A DNA stretch of 33,341 nt from Bacillota bacterium (GTDB lineage Bacteria > Bacillota > Clostridia > Christensenellales > Aristaeellaceae). Under the pieces are notes generated by a model. The model was given only the letters and a program-made list of their open reading frames with translations, searched no databases and was not told where the DNA came from. Both the position numbers and the translations under genes were made by a program. This document shows positions 10,442 through 17,962 of the stretch, in pieces. The DNA lies in contig JASGUQ010000011.1 of NCBI GenBank assembly GCA_030057655.1, positions 1 to 33,341 on the forward strand, read 5' to 3'. Numbering within the stretch: position 1 is the first letter of the stretch; each line of letters begins with the position of its first letter.

Positions 10442-10470
10442 AATATAACCCATATGATGAATAAATGCAA
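10442..10470 (-). promoter_or_regulatory. Sigma-A promoter of groES-groEL
   Basis: On the minus strand TTGCAT (10470-10465) and TATATT (10447-10442) are separated by 17 bases. The predicted start of transcription falls at about 10435, so CIRCE occupies the first ~30 transcribed bases. Confidence 0.8.
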
Positions 10471-10554
10471 GGCTTTTAGAAAATTATTTATCATGTTTCT
10501 TCGGTTTTTATGGCGGTTGCTTTTAAAACCTCCGCCAGATACGGGATATGCATC

Positions 10555-11397
10555 TTATTCTTTCTTGATTTTCTTTGTTTGCTCAATGCTGATGCCGTAT
10601 CCGTCGCTGGTCAGGGACACGCTGCCGTCTTTGGTGCAGTACCACCGTATGCCCCGGGCCTCCAGGTCGGAGATGACTGCGCCGGCAGGCGGGTTCTTGG
10701 CGCTTGCCGGGATCACCGCGATCCTGGGACTCACATTGTCCAGGAGAACATCCAGGCTGTTGATGTTTTGCCCATGGCAGGGCATTTTAATAACGGTGTG
10801 GGGGAGCAGCAGGCCGAAATCCAGCATTTCTGTGATGCGCTGAGACATGATGTCCCCGGAGAAAAAGAAACTGTTCTCACCGTGTTTGATTGTTGTGACA
10901 AGGGAAAAATTATTGTCATCATCCTCGCTGTATTCATGCAGCGCCGCCGGCAGCACAGCAAACTCCACCCTGTCCAGAGAGAAGGTCATCTTTTCCGTCA
11001 CCTTTTCAACGTTCATCCCGTCAATCAGGTTAAAAACCATCATGGCCAGGGCGCTTTCCTTCTTATAGTCCGGGATCAGGATCTTGTTGACCTTCACCGC
11101 TTCCAGCACCTCGGGCACACCCCCGATGCTGCGCTTGTCAAAATGCGTCAGGATTAAATAGTCCAGGGTATTTATCTGTTTTTTGACAAGAAAACTCGAA
11201 ATCTCCGGCCCGTCGTCTTCCTCGCCCGCGTCGATCAGCACCGCATGCTTGTCGGTCCTGAGCAGAAAGGCATCCGCCTTGCCGATCTTAAAGTACCTGA
11301 TCCGCAAAGAACCATATTTTTCATTCTGGGCAAAGCCCGTCGATACGCCAAACAGGATGACCAGGGCAAGAAAAACAGTCAAAATTCGCTTCAGCAT
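10555..11397 (-). CDS. Secreted metallo-beta-lactamase-fold protein (ComEC-like domain), degenerate metal site
   Basis: A 280-residue protein with an N-terminal signal peptide (hydrophobic residues 4-19, FAQ cleavage-like site) and a metallo-beta-lactamase domain of the type found in the C-terminus of ComEC/Rec2. The fold is supported by LIDAGEED, LILTHFDKRSIGG, NNFSLVTTIKHG, FFFSGD and KMPCHG. The canonical metal motif THxDxDH reads T84-H-F-D-K-R-S90 here, so the second Asp and the His are replaced by Arg and Ser; the later Asp (SGD) and His (PCHG) remain. It is therefore probably catalytically impaired or altered. The start is the ATG at 11397, which has AAAGGAG 7 bases upstream; the ATG at 11415 has no such site. 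It follows the CotH/LTD gene by 41 bases and is probably in its operon. Confidence 0.8.
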   Translation of the reverse strand: MLKRILTVFLALVILFGVSTGFAQNEKYGSLRIRYFKIGKADAFLLRTDKHAVLIDAGEEDDGPEISSFLVKKQINTLDYLILTHFDKRSIGGVPEVLEAVKVNKILIPDYKKESALAMMVFNLIDGMNVEKVTEKMTFSLDRVEFAVLPAALHEYSEDDDNNFSLVTTIKHGENSFFFSGDIMSQRITEMLDFGLLLPHTVIKMPCHGQNINSLDVLLDNVSPRIAVIPASAKNPPAGAVISDLEARGIRWYCTKDGSVSLTSDGYGISIEQTKKIKKE

Positions 11398-11438
11398 AAT
11401 GGCTCCTTTAATCATGTTCGCGAAAATCTTCGCGCTTG

Positions 11439-13832
11439 TTACTTTTCATTCTCAAGAGACTGCCTGAATGCGCCGAAATATTTTTCGGCATCTTCCGCAT
11501 TCAGGCTGTAGGCTTTGATCAGCCAATTCATAACCGATTTTGGGCGAAGCAGAAGGTATTTCTGAAACTTGTCCATCTCCTGGTGCCACCGCGTCAGGTT
11601 GCCGGAGCGCCACTTATCAAAATGCCTGGAGAACACAGGATCATACAGGGCCCTCCATTCGTCCATTTCCTGATTGATGAAGCCGGGAGAAAACCGTTCC
11701 GCCATCAATTTCCCGGTTAAGGTCAAAAACTGATCGCGCATTTTTGGAACTTCCATCAATGCGTTGAACAGCTCTCCAAAACAATTTTTTGTGGCCAGGC
11801 GCCCGCTCTTTAAATAAAAGTCCAGCGGCTCGCGCTCATTATGGTACATGGACAGATCCAGGTCAAACAGCAGCAGCTTCCATTTTCCGCCCGGCAGTCT
11901 GTAATAGCGCACGTTGGACAGGTCGGTGTTCCCAGAGATGATCTCCATCGCGGTGTGGACAAACAGGCTGCGAACATCCAATCTGTCGGTCACATGCTTT
12001 AATGCTTCCTCATCGTTTAAGTTGTTGGCTCTGCAAAAGGTGGCCAGGTCTTCCAAATCCGCTTTGCTGCCCTTTTGCTCCATCCACCTGTTTTTAACGA
12101 TGTCGATCTTGTCGATCAGGTCCTTGTCGTTTAAGCCTTCCCACTGGGCGATGGCGTCCTGATTGGCTTTCTCCCTGAAGTTGAACGCGCCCCAGTATTC
12201 ACCGTTGACATACACCTGGGCGGGCGCGCTCGCCAGATACATCACGCCAAAGCCGTTTGCTAGCCTGGTCAAAAACGCGTCCCTCACCCGGGTCCTTTTG
12301 GTGTCCGTTCCGCCGTGTCTGAGCGTCAGCGCGCTAAAAGCGCTGTAGGCCCTGTCCTGAAAAGGATTAAACTGAAAAACGTCCTTCTCAAGCGAACCCC
12401 TGGCATACAGCGTAAAGGTCCTTGGAACATAAACTGTGCTGGTTCCGCCGGTCAAACGGATGCCGGAGAGCTGGTTGACTGCCTGCTGGCTGTTTTTGTC
12501 ATAGATCTCCGTGTTCAGCGTTCGCTCCGTTACCAGGCCCTCGTTCCCTTCTTCAAACAGGCCCTTGTCCCCAAAAAAGAGGGCGGCTTCGCCTGCCAAA
12601 CAGACAACGGGGATGCCGCTTTGCGCTTCCTCAAACAAATAGGTCTGCGTTCCGGTCAGGGAGGAAATGAAGCCTTCCCGATAAGCTTTTGCCCGGACCA
12701 CTGTGTTCTTTTCGATGAAAAGGGGTTCTTTGTAGACGGCGGATTTTCTTCCCGGTTCATCCCCGTTTAAGGTGTAGCGGATGACTGCGCCTTCTGCCGC
12801 TGTTAACGCGAGCGTGAAAGCTTCCTTGACAAAGCCGCCGGTCACGGAAAAACTTACCTTGTCCAGCCGTTTTTTGCAGCCCTGTTCCGGATTGGGCAGT
12901 TGGGGCGTGGGCGTCTCAAAATAACGGAAGACCCCCTGATCTTCCGGCCTTCCATAGCTGACGCCTCCAAACTGCGTGTGAAGGGAGACCGCGTCAATGA
13001 TGTTTGCACCGTCTGACAGGATCAGGGTTCCGCCTGTCCTTTTTATCTCAAAGGCGTCATTGATGTACTTGCTCCTGAGCTTCTCTTTGCTGTCGCCTGT
13101 GTAGCAGTAGATCTGCAGGCTTTTGCCGGGTTTTACGGCAGATCCCGGGAGGGCGTATTTTTTCAGTTCCTGCGCATTGTCCGACAGGTACAAACCCTTC
13201 AGGCTCACGCTTTGATTGCCGGGGTTATACAGCTCAACCCAATCGGAGTTTGGCTTTCCAAATTGGTTGGCAATATCCGACGCCAACACTTCGTTGATGA
13301 TGATCCCGGCTTTTTTGGCGTTTTCAAAACGCCTTTGATCCACCGTGTCCCGGCTGCCGCGCCGGTTCTCCCTGCCTGGCGTCACATCCCAAGTGGTTTC
13401 AAATCTTGTCTTATCCGCGCGGATCAGGCTGGCGTCCTTCTCTGCAGCGGAGAAAACCGCTTGATCCAATATTTCTTTGCCGGCGTTAAACAGGTACAGG
13501 CTTTCGCCTTCCTTGTCCAGAGAAAACCCCAGCCCTTCTTTATCCAGCGGAAAAACCCGGTATTCTCCCGGCTTGATCGACCCTGACAACTTTCCCCAAA
13601 ATGGCAAGCTTGCCTTGTCGCTTAAAAAAAGTCCCTCAAGGCTGAGGACCTCATCGCCCCTGTTGTGCAGTTCCACCCAGTCACAGACCCTGCCCTCGAC
13701 CGGATACAGGCTGTTGGAGGCCAGGATCTCACTGATATAAAGCTGCGGCAAAACGTTGCTTTCCTCAGCCTGCACATTTGATGAAAACAGGGTCATCAGG
13801 CAGATCAGACAGATGAGTATCCGGAATTTCAA
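11439..13832 (-). CDS. Secreted LTD/CotH-kinase multidomain protein
   Basis: A 797-residue exported protein. Domains in order: signal peptide (about 1-22), lamin-tail domain 1 (about 28-145, LYISEILASN...DWVELHNRG), lamin-tail domain 2 (about 175-300, IIINEVLASD...DWVELYNPG), a chitobiase/Fn3-like beta-sandwich (about 325-395, IRYTLNGDEP) and a CotH-type kinase domain (about 410-730). CotH features include VYVNGEYWGAFNFREK, a TDLSNVRYYR segment and the LLFDLDLS acidic motif near the end of the catalytic core. CotH in Bacillus phosphorylates spore-coat proteins; here the LTD domains suggest an extracellular or cell-surface role. The start is a TTG at 13832 with GGAGG 5 bases upstream. It has its own promoter and leads a two-gene operon with the MBL-like gene. 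Confidence 0.85.
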   Translation of the reverse strand: MKFRILICLICLMTLFSSNVQAEESNVLPQLYISEILASNSLYPVEGRVCDWVELHNRGDEVLSLEGLFLSDKASLPFWGKLSGSIKPGEYRVFPLDKEGLGFSLDKEGESLYLFNAGKEILDQAVFSAAEKDASLIRADKTRFETTWDVTPGRENRRGSRDTVDQRRFENAKKAGIIINEVLASDIANQFGKPNSDWVELYNPGNQSVSLKGLYLSDNAQELKKYALPGSAVKPGKSLQIYCYTGDSKEKLRSKYINDAFEIKRTGGTLILSDGANIIDAVSLHTQFGGVSYGRPEDQGVFRYFETPTPQLPNPEQGCKKRLDKVSFSVTGGFVKEAFTLALTAAEGAVIRYTLNGDEPGRKSAVYKEPLFIEKNTVVRAKAYREGFISSLTGTQTYLFEEAQSGIPVVCLAGEAALFFGDKGLFEEGNEGLVTERTLNTEIYDKNSQQAVNQLSGIRLTGGTSTVYVPRTFTLYARGSLEKDVFQFNPFQDRAYSAFSALTLRHGGTDTKRTRVRDAFLTRLANGFGVMYLASAPAQVYVNGEYWGAFNFREKANQDAIAQWEGLNDKDLIDKIDIVKNRWMEQKGSKADLEDLATFCRANNLNDEEALKHVTDRLDVRSLFVHTAMEIISGNTDLSNVRYYRLPGGKWKLLLFDLDLSMYHNEREPLDFYLKSGRLATKNCFGELFNALMEVPKMRDQFLTLTGKLMAERFSPGFINQEMDEWRALYDPVFSRHFDKWRSGNLTRWHQEMDKFQKYLLLRPKSVMNWLIKAYSLNAEDAEKYFGAFRQSLENEK

Positions 13833-13893
13833 TCAAACCTCCATCTCGTTTTCACAAATAGGAAACAACAAGCAAAAGTGATAATTTGAACAG

Positions 13894-13922
13894 ATTTTAG
13901 CACACAGATCAGGTGTTCACAA
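13894..13922 (-). promoter_or_regulatory. Sigma-A promoter of the CotH/LTD operon
   Basis: On the minus strand TTGTGA (13922-13917) and TAAAAT (13899-13894) are separated by 17 bases. The palindromic repeat begins only 8 bases upstream of the -35 box. Confidence 0.65.
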
Positions 13923-13930
13923 GGGAAATA

Positions 13931-14091
13931 ATACTGAACTCGCTCATAAATGCTTTGATGGACTGGATCTTTTGCGCCTCCGCGTTGCCTCACTCACTCA
14001 ACGTAGACTGCGACTACGCCTCGTTCTTTCGGCTTAGCGGAGCCATCAAAATCCCTCAGCCCATCGGTGCATTTATTCATTCGTTCAGTAT
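13931..14091. repeat. Palindromic MITE-like element, copy 1 (161 bp)
   Basis: Non-coding element bounded by imperfect inverted repeats starting ATACTGAAC at both ends. Beyond the outer 9 bases, the arms share ATAAATGC and GATGG-CTG blocks and both reach a CTCCGC block about 50 bases in, so the whole element could fold into a long hairpin with a roughly 50-base tip. A near-identical copy lies inverted at 21596-21757, and a third, variant copy starts at 33124. It fills most of the 321-base gap between htrA and the CotH/LTD gene. Confidence 0.85.
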
Positions 14092-14112
14092 AAAAAAGGG
14101 CTATATAAATGA

Positions 14113-14134
14113 GGCCGCGGCTTCTGCCGCGGCC
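14113..14134 (-). terminator. GC-rich hairpin, probable htrA terminator
   Basis: A perfect 9-bp stem GGCCGCGGC/GCCGCGGCC with a 4-base loop, 19 bases past the htrA stop. The downstream tract on the minus strand (TCATTTATATAG, then six Ts further on) is only moderately T-rich. Confidence 0.6.
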
Positions 14135-14153
14135 CGGGTCCGTTTGTGTTTAA

Positions 14154-15467
14154 TCACATATCCAGTTTATCAAGGATGAGCAGCTCAACCGTGTAGTCCT
14201 GATAGCTTCCTTCGCCCAGGGATGAAAGTTTTTCGGGGTTCTCCAGCGCCGCGAGCAGACCGTCCACCCGGTAGACCTTCAGGGAAACCTTGTCTCCGGC
14301 TTGCAGCGTTTGGAAGTGATTGATCAATTGCGCATGGTTGGTGATGACCTCGCCGTCCGCTTCCACAATGATGTCGCCGGGCTTAAGTCCAGCCTTTTCG
14401 GCAGGAGAGTTTTTCTCCACCTCGATAACGAGCGCGCCCTGGGGGATAATGCCCTGGGAAGCGCGGACATATGCGCCCACTGAGCTGATGGTGACGCCAA
14501 TGCGGGGCTTGGGCGCGTCCTTGCCGGCAGCTTTCTTGGCCTCGTTTTCACGGACTTTCGCGGCTTCCGCTTCCGTCTCCTCGGCATTGTATTTTTCAAG
14601 CGCGGAACGGATTAGGGGTTTGGCCATGTTGATGGGCACGCACATGCCGATGTTGTCAACGGAATATCCACTGGAGAAAAAGCTGCCGCCGCCATCCACC
14701 AGTTTCATGGTCGGGATGCCCTGCAATTGACCCAGGATGTTGAACATGCCGCCGCCGGAGTTGCCGGAGGAGATCGCGGCGTCCACCTGGATCATCTGGT
14801 TTTCGATCGTGGTGCGCAGGCCGTAGCGGTCCCGCCCGGTGCTGGTCATGGTGCGTGAAACCGCGGAGACGATGCCGACGGTCACGCTGCGCTCAAACTG
14901 CTGTCCAAGGGGGTTGCCGATCACGATGGCGTACTCGCCCACCTGAACCGCGTCGCTGTCCCCCAATTGCACAGCCGGCAGATCAAGCCCCGGCACCAGA
15001 AGGACGGCCACGTCCAGTTCAGAGCTGTATTCAATCACCTTGGCGTCCAGTTCCCGTTCGCCCACGGTCACAGTGATCCGGTTCGCGCCCTCCACCACGT
15101 GGTAGTTGGTCAGCACATGGCCGTAAGTTGTGATCACCGTGCCGGAGCCTGTGCCGGCCTTGCGCTCCTGCTCGTAAGGTCTTAAATCATAATTAAAGGG
15201 AAATCCATATCCAAAGCTGTCCAGGCTGCTGCGCGCGTTTTGGTAATTGTTCACGCCCACGACGCTTTCTTGCGCGAGCTTTGCCGTTTCAATAAAGGGG
15301 CTGGTCACCTTTGACTGATCGGTCTTGGTGTTGACCAAAAGGTCTACCTCATCCTTTGTCAGGGTGCCCGTGCTTGTTGCGGCCAGGCTGCTCAGGCTCA
15401 AACCAAAAGCCAGGCAAAGCGCCAAAGCGATCGCGACCAAACCGGTCCATTTTTTCTGTGTTCTCAT
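14154..15467 (-). CDS. htrA: HtrA/DegP-type serine protease with PDZ domain
   Basis: A 437-residue membrane-anchored S1C protease. An N-terminal hydrophobic helix (about residues 8-29) anchors or exports the protein, so the protease acts outside the membrane. The trypsin-like triad is visible: His123 (TNYHVV), Asp152 (ELDVAV) and Ser247 in GNSGG. One PDZ domain follows (about 325-420, SPAEKAGLKPGDIIVEADG). Length and layout match HtrA/YkdA/YyxA of Bacillota, which degrade or refold misfolded exported proteins. The ATG at 15467 has a long AGGAAAGGAAAG purine tract upstream. It is divergent from the secreted protein gene at 15670. Two-component control of the CssRS type is known for some homologues, but no such site was recognised here. 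Confidence 0.95.
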   Translation of the reverse strand: MRTQKKWTGLVAIALALCLAFGLSLSSLAATSTGTLTKDEVDLLVNTKTDQSKVTSPFIETAKLAQESVVGVNNYQNARSSLDSFGYGFPFNYDLRPYEQERKAGTGSGTVITTYGHVLTNYHVVEGANRITVTVGERELDAKVIEYSSELDVAVLLVPGLDLPAVQLGDSDAVQVGEYAIVIGNPLGQQFERSVTVGIVSAVSRTMTSTGRDRYGLRTTIENQMIQVDAAISSGNSGGGMFNILGQLQGIPTMKLVDGGGSFFSSGYSVDNIGMCVPINMAKPLIRSALEKYNAEETEAEAAKVRENEAKKAAGKDAPKPRIGVTISSVGAYVRASQGIIPQGALVIEVEKNSPAEKAGLKPGDIIVEADGEVITNHAQLINHFQTLQAGDKVSLKVYRVDGLLAALENPEKLSSLGEGSYQDYTVELLILDKLDM

Positions 15468-15529
15468 TTTATCTTCTTTCCTTTCCTGTTAGTATTTTAT
15501 GCCTGCAGGTTCTCTGCATCTATATAATA

Positions 15530-15563
15530 ACCAAACTTTTTGTTGATTATTTTGCGGTTTGGT
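15530..15563. promoter_or_regulatory. Inverted repeat between divergent htrA and secreted-protein genes
   Basis: ACCAAAC at 15530-15536 and GTTTGGT at 15557-15563 form a perfect 7-base inverted repeat with a 20-base spacer. The position in the 202-base divergent gap would suit an operator. No consensus promoter was clear on either strand there, so this is tentative. Confidence 0.3.
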
Positions 15564-15669
15564 GAACGAAATGTGAACTTGCGAAATTTCCTTCCACCTG
15601 CATGGAAACATCCCTGTTGTTCGTTTTATTTGCAAGTCCGGTTTACGGACAAGAAAGGAATTAAAGGAT

Positions 15670-16635
15670 ATGAAACGCGCTTTTAGTCTTGCTCTGGCAG
15701 TGGTGCTGGTTCTTGCCCTCCTGCCCGAAGCCGCTCTGGCTGCCTCCACTGTCAAAATTACAACCGCAAAGGAATTCCGCTTCAAGACGGTGAAAAGCGA
15801 GGAAACCGCCCTCTCCATCAAGAACGTCAGCACCAAAGCCCTGGATGTCACCGTCACGGTGCGGGATGAGTATACCCGAAAGAACGTTCAGACCATCAAG
15901 TTCACCGTTCAAAAGGGTAAAACCGTCCCGGTCAAGGCCTATGTGTACAAGGCGCTGAGCAAGGAGGGCGAGGTCAACGTCTACCGCTACACCGTCAAGG
16001 TGCTCGGCAATGAGACCAAGACCTATTACTTCGCCCAGAAACTGACCATCATCAAGGGGCCTGACGGCAAGATGATGAAAAGCTACAAGCAGATCCCTTC
16101 CCCGTTTTATCCCAACAACACCGTTTCCTCCTTTGGCCCGCATTTCAGGGACCTCACCCCGAACCTGACGGACAAATGGTACATGTTCACCCCCATCAAC
16201 CTGGCCATTCAGGGTCGACAGATCTTCCCGCTGGTCGCCAGCAACATCTATGAGGTCGGCGAGGTCTTTGTGGACGTCAGCGGCGATTATGTCACGGTCT
16301 CTTACAGGCTCTTCCATGAAGACAAAAAGCACTTCAACACCGATGTGCGCAGCGAATACCTGAACTTCTTCAATTCCTACAACGATATCACCGTGGTCGA
16401 GCCGGAGGACATCGGCATGGCCACCAGGTTCGCCTTCAACCGGCCCTTCAGCATCCAGAACGACCTGGGCGGCGATACCAACGTGCTGATGTTCGTGCGC
16501 AACCGCATGTCCTATTATCCCTTCCCCAGCCCCAAATCCGAACTGATCCGCTTCTGGGAGAACAAGGCGGAGTACAAGGCCCTGCGCGAAGCCATGCTTT
16601 ACATGATGGATCCGATCGCTGTGCCCGGTAAATAA
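15670..16635 (+). CDS. Uncharacterised secreted protein, 321 aa
   Basis: I do not recognise this protein. It has a clear signal peptide (basic MKR, hydrophobic core to about residue 22, ALA-A cleavage-like site). Residues about 27-130 look like a beta-rich domain with alternating Val/Thr/Lys (TVKITTAKEF, VTVTVRDEY), possibly an immunoglobulin-like fold. The C-terminal part (about 150-315) is richer in aromatic residues and Pro and has no cysteine or obvious catalytic motif. The ATG at 15670 has AAAGGA directly upstream. It diverges from htrA, so it may be an exported partner or client, which is inference. A hairpin at 16676-16712 follows the gene. Confidence 0.75.
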   Translation: MKRAFSLALAVVLVLALLPEAALAASTVKITTAKEFRFKTVKSEETALSIKNVSTKALDVTVTVRDEYTRKNVQTIKFTVQKGKTVPVKAYVYKALSKEGEVNVYRYTVKVLGNETKTYYFAQKLTIIKGPDGKMMKSYKQIPSPFYPNNTVSSFGPHFRDLTPNLTDKWYMFTPINLAIQGRQIFPLVASNIYEVGEVFVDVSGDYVTVSYRLFHEDKKHFNTDVRSEYLNFFNSYNDITVVEPEDIGMATRFAFNRPFSIQNDLGGDTNVLMFVRNRMSYYPFPSPKSELIRFWENKAEYKALREAMLYMMDPIAVPGK

Positions 16636-16675
16636 AAAGGATAGTTGACCGGCATCAATATGCCCGGATAAAATG

Positions 16676-16712
16676 CACCCCCGGAGCTGGATAAGAACCA
16701 GCAAAGGGGGTG
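16676..16712 (+). terminator. Two-part hairpin after the secreted-protein gene
   Basis: An outer stem CACCCCC/GGGGGTG (7 bp) encloses an inner stem GCTGG/CCAGC (5 bp, 7-base loop), separated by a small internal loop (GGA opposite AAA). The downstream tract is only weakly T-rich (TGTTTCAATT). It probably ends or stabilises the upstream transcript. Confidence 0.45.
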
Positions 16713-16848
16713 TGTTTCAATTAGGGCTGTTTTTGACATCGCTCATTGTCCGCGCTGTGCAGGGCAGTTCAGCTTTTTAACCTCCTCCACGCACTCATTC
16801 AGCGCTTCTTCCAGGCTCAAGCTCCCCGGATGTCATAAATCAAAATTC

Positions 16849-17394
16849 TTAATCCGTTTGCCCTTCTATCGGGAACAGCTTGTTTGCTTTCAGCGCCAGC
16901 AAAATCGGCGGGATGATTACAATGTGAAGGATGATGCCGGGCAGCGCGCGCGCAAAGGCGGCAGCCCAGAACATCTGGAGGGTAAAAGGATTGCCAAGCG
17001 ATGAATGCACAACGAAGCTCGCAACGCCCCAGACAAGACGGCCAATCAGCATGGACAGGACGAGCGCGAGGTACAGTCCGGGGACGCTCTTTGGCAGCAG
17101 TCTGTACAAAAGCGCCGCGAAAGCGCCGTAGGCGGCCAGTTCAAAGGCCATGATCAGGGCGACAGGGATCATGGGCGGCATCCCCACGATCAGGGAGCGC
17201 AGCAGGGGTGTGATAAAACCAACCAGCAAGCCATAAGGCAGCCCGCACACAAAGCCGCACAGCAGGACAGGGATGTGCATCAGGCTCAAAGCGTTGCCCA
17301 GCTCCCTGTTGTTCCCAGTCAGAAACGGCAGAAGGATGCCCAGCGCCAGGAAAAGCGCGGCCAGGGTCATTTTCAGCACATTGTTTTGTTTCAT
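16849..17394 (-). CDS. ECF transporter S component (substrate-binding membrane subunit)
   Basis: A 181-residue, very hydrophobic protein with five to six membrane segments. The N-terminal ALFLALGILLPFLTG, the MHIPVLLCGFVCG segment and the LLVGFITPLLRSLI stretch are typical of S components of energy-coupling factor transporters, which bind a vitamin or cofactor precursor and dock on the shared EcfA/EcfA'/EcfT module. No EcfAT genes are in the window, so this is a group II, solitary S component. Substrate cannot be assigned from sequence; pantothenate, folate or riboflavin-like families are all possible. The ATG has AAAGGAG upstream. The gene has its own promoter and a structured leader, and diverges from the DUF3783-mutY pair. 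Confidence 0.85.
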   Translation of the reverse strand: MKQNNVLKMTLAALFLALGILLPFLTGNNRELGNALSLMHIPVLLCGFVCGLPYGLLVGFITPLLRSLIVGMPPMIPVALIMAFELAAYGAFAALLYRLLPKSVPGLYLALVLSMLIGRLVWGVASFVVHSSLGNPFTLQMFWAAAFARALPGIILHIVIIPPILLALKANKLFPIEGQTD

Positions 17395-17477
17395 AGTGAA
17401 TCTCCTTTCAAAAGCGCTCAGCCTGCTTCAGAAAGGCTGCGGTGCCTTCATGACACCGTTTTGGGTTTGCGCCGTTT
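17395..17477 (-). promoter_or_regulatory. Structured 5' leader of the ECF S-component gene
   Basis: The predicted transcript leader is about 83 bases. It contains two back-to-back hairpins: CGGTG/CACCG (17458-17440) and CAGCCT/AGGCTG (17439-17419), the second followed by GAGCGCTTTT. The layout allows a switch that affects either termination or access to the ribosome binding site. It does not match a riboswitch class that I can recognise by eye. Confidence 0.35.
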
Positions 17478-17483
17478 GCTACT

Positions 17484-17512
17484 ATCGTATTTAACAAACC
17501 TGCCCGCGTCAA
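17484..17512 (-). promoter_or_regulatory. Sigma-A promoter of the ECF S-component gene
   Basis: On the minus strand TTGACG (17512-17507) and TACGAT (17489-17484) are separated by 17 bases. Confidence 0.7.
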
Positions 17513-17531
17513 GCCGGAGCGGGAGGAATTG

Positions 17532-17540
17532 TGGTATGAT
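17532..17540 (+). promoter_or_regulatory. Extended -10 promoter of DUF3783-mutY
   Basis: TG-G-TATGAT (17532-17540) is an extended -10 element 32 bases before the start codon at 17573. No good -35 box is present at the right distance, as is usual for extended -10 promoters. It lies back to back with the ECF promoter. Confidence 0.5.
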
Positions 17541-17572
17541 ACCTTTGATTTGACGGAAAGGAATTTGACACA

Positions 17573-17962
17573 ATGAACCGTGCCATGGTTTTATGCTACA
17601 ACATGGAGGGTGAGCGCGCCGACTTGGTCAGGAACCTGGCTTTAAGCGCCGGCATCCAGCCCTTTTCGGTGCCCAGGGAAGCCTACCTCCAGACCATCGG
17701 CGCCCTGTGCGGCCTGATGGAGCCGACGGAGGAAGCTTATAACGGAAAAGGTTTTCCCCAGGAGATGATGCTGATGGCTTTTTTTGAAAAAGGCATGCTC
17801 ACTCGCTTTCTGGACAGCTTCCGTGAAAAGGGTGTGCCCTCTGTGCCGCTTAAAGCGATGCTGACGGAAAACAACAGCCGCTGGAACTCCCTTGAACTGC
17901 ACGCTGAACTCATGGAAGAATACGCCTATTTTTCCAGCCTTCAAGAGAAAAAGAAGCAGTGA
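17573..17962 (+). CDS. DUF3783 domain protein
   Basis: A 129-residue soluble protein that resembles DUF3783 family members of Clostridia: an N-terminal strand (AMVLCYNM), a middle segment with the QEMMLMAFF and GVPSVPLKAMLTE motifs, and a C-terminal helical, charged tail ending in EKKKQ. The function of the family is unknown. GGAAAGGAA lies upstream of the ATG at 17573. Its stop codon overlaps the GTG start of mutY (GTGA), so the two are translationally coupled, suggesting a job linked to DNA maintenance or just shared expression. Confidence 0.8.
   Translation: MNRAMVLCYNMEGERADLVRNLALSAGIQPFSVPREAYLQTIGALCGLMEPTEEAYNGKGFPQEMMLMAFFEKGMLTRFLDSFREKGVPSVPLKAMLTENNSRWNSLELHAELMEEYAYFSSLQEKKKQ

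Noticed and set aside
10495-10545. A hairpin (GGCGG/CCGCC with bulges) after the MBL gene as its terminator.
   Set aside because: The stem is bulged and not followed by Ts on the minus strand; the 3' end of that operon remains undefined.
15661-16704. A long open frame on the minus strand opposite the secreted 321-aa gene.
   Set aside because: It lacks a ribosome site and its product looks like a shadow; the plus-strand gene has a signal peptide and a ribosome binding site.
16743-16832. A 29-codon minus-strand frame after the ECF gene, coding-like (SLEEALNECVEEVKKLN).
   Set aside because: It has only a TTG start with no ribosome binding site and a stop directly upstream. It could be a relic of a gene, but it is too short to support.
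17395-17477. A TPP, preQ1 or tetrahydrofolate riboswitch in front of the ECF S component.
   Set aside because: The conserved core sequences of those classes are not recognisable; only two simple hairpins are seen. Kept as an unclassified leader instead.
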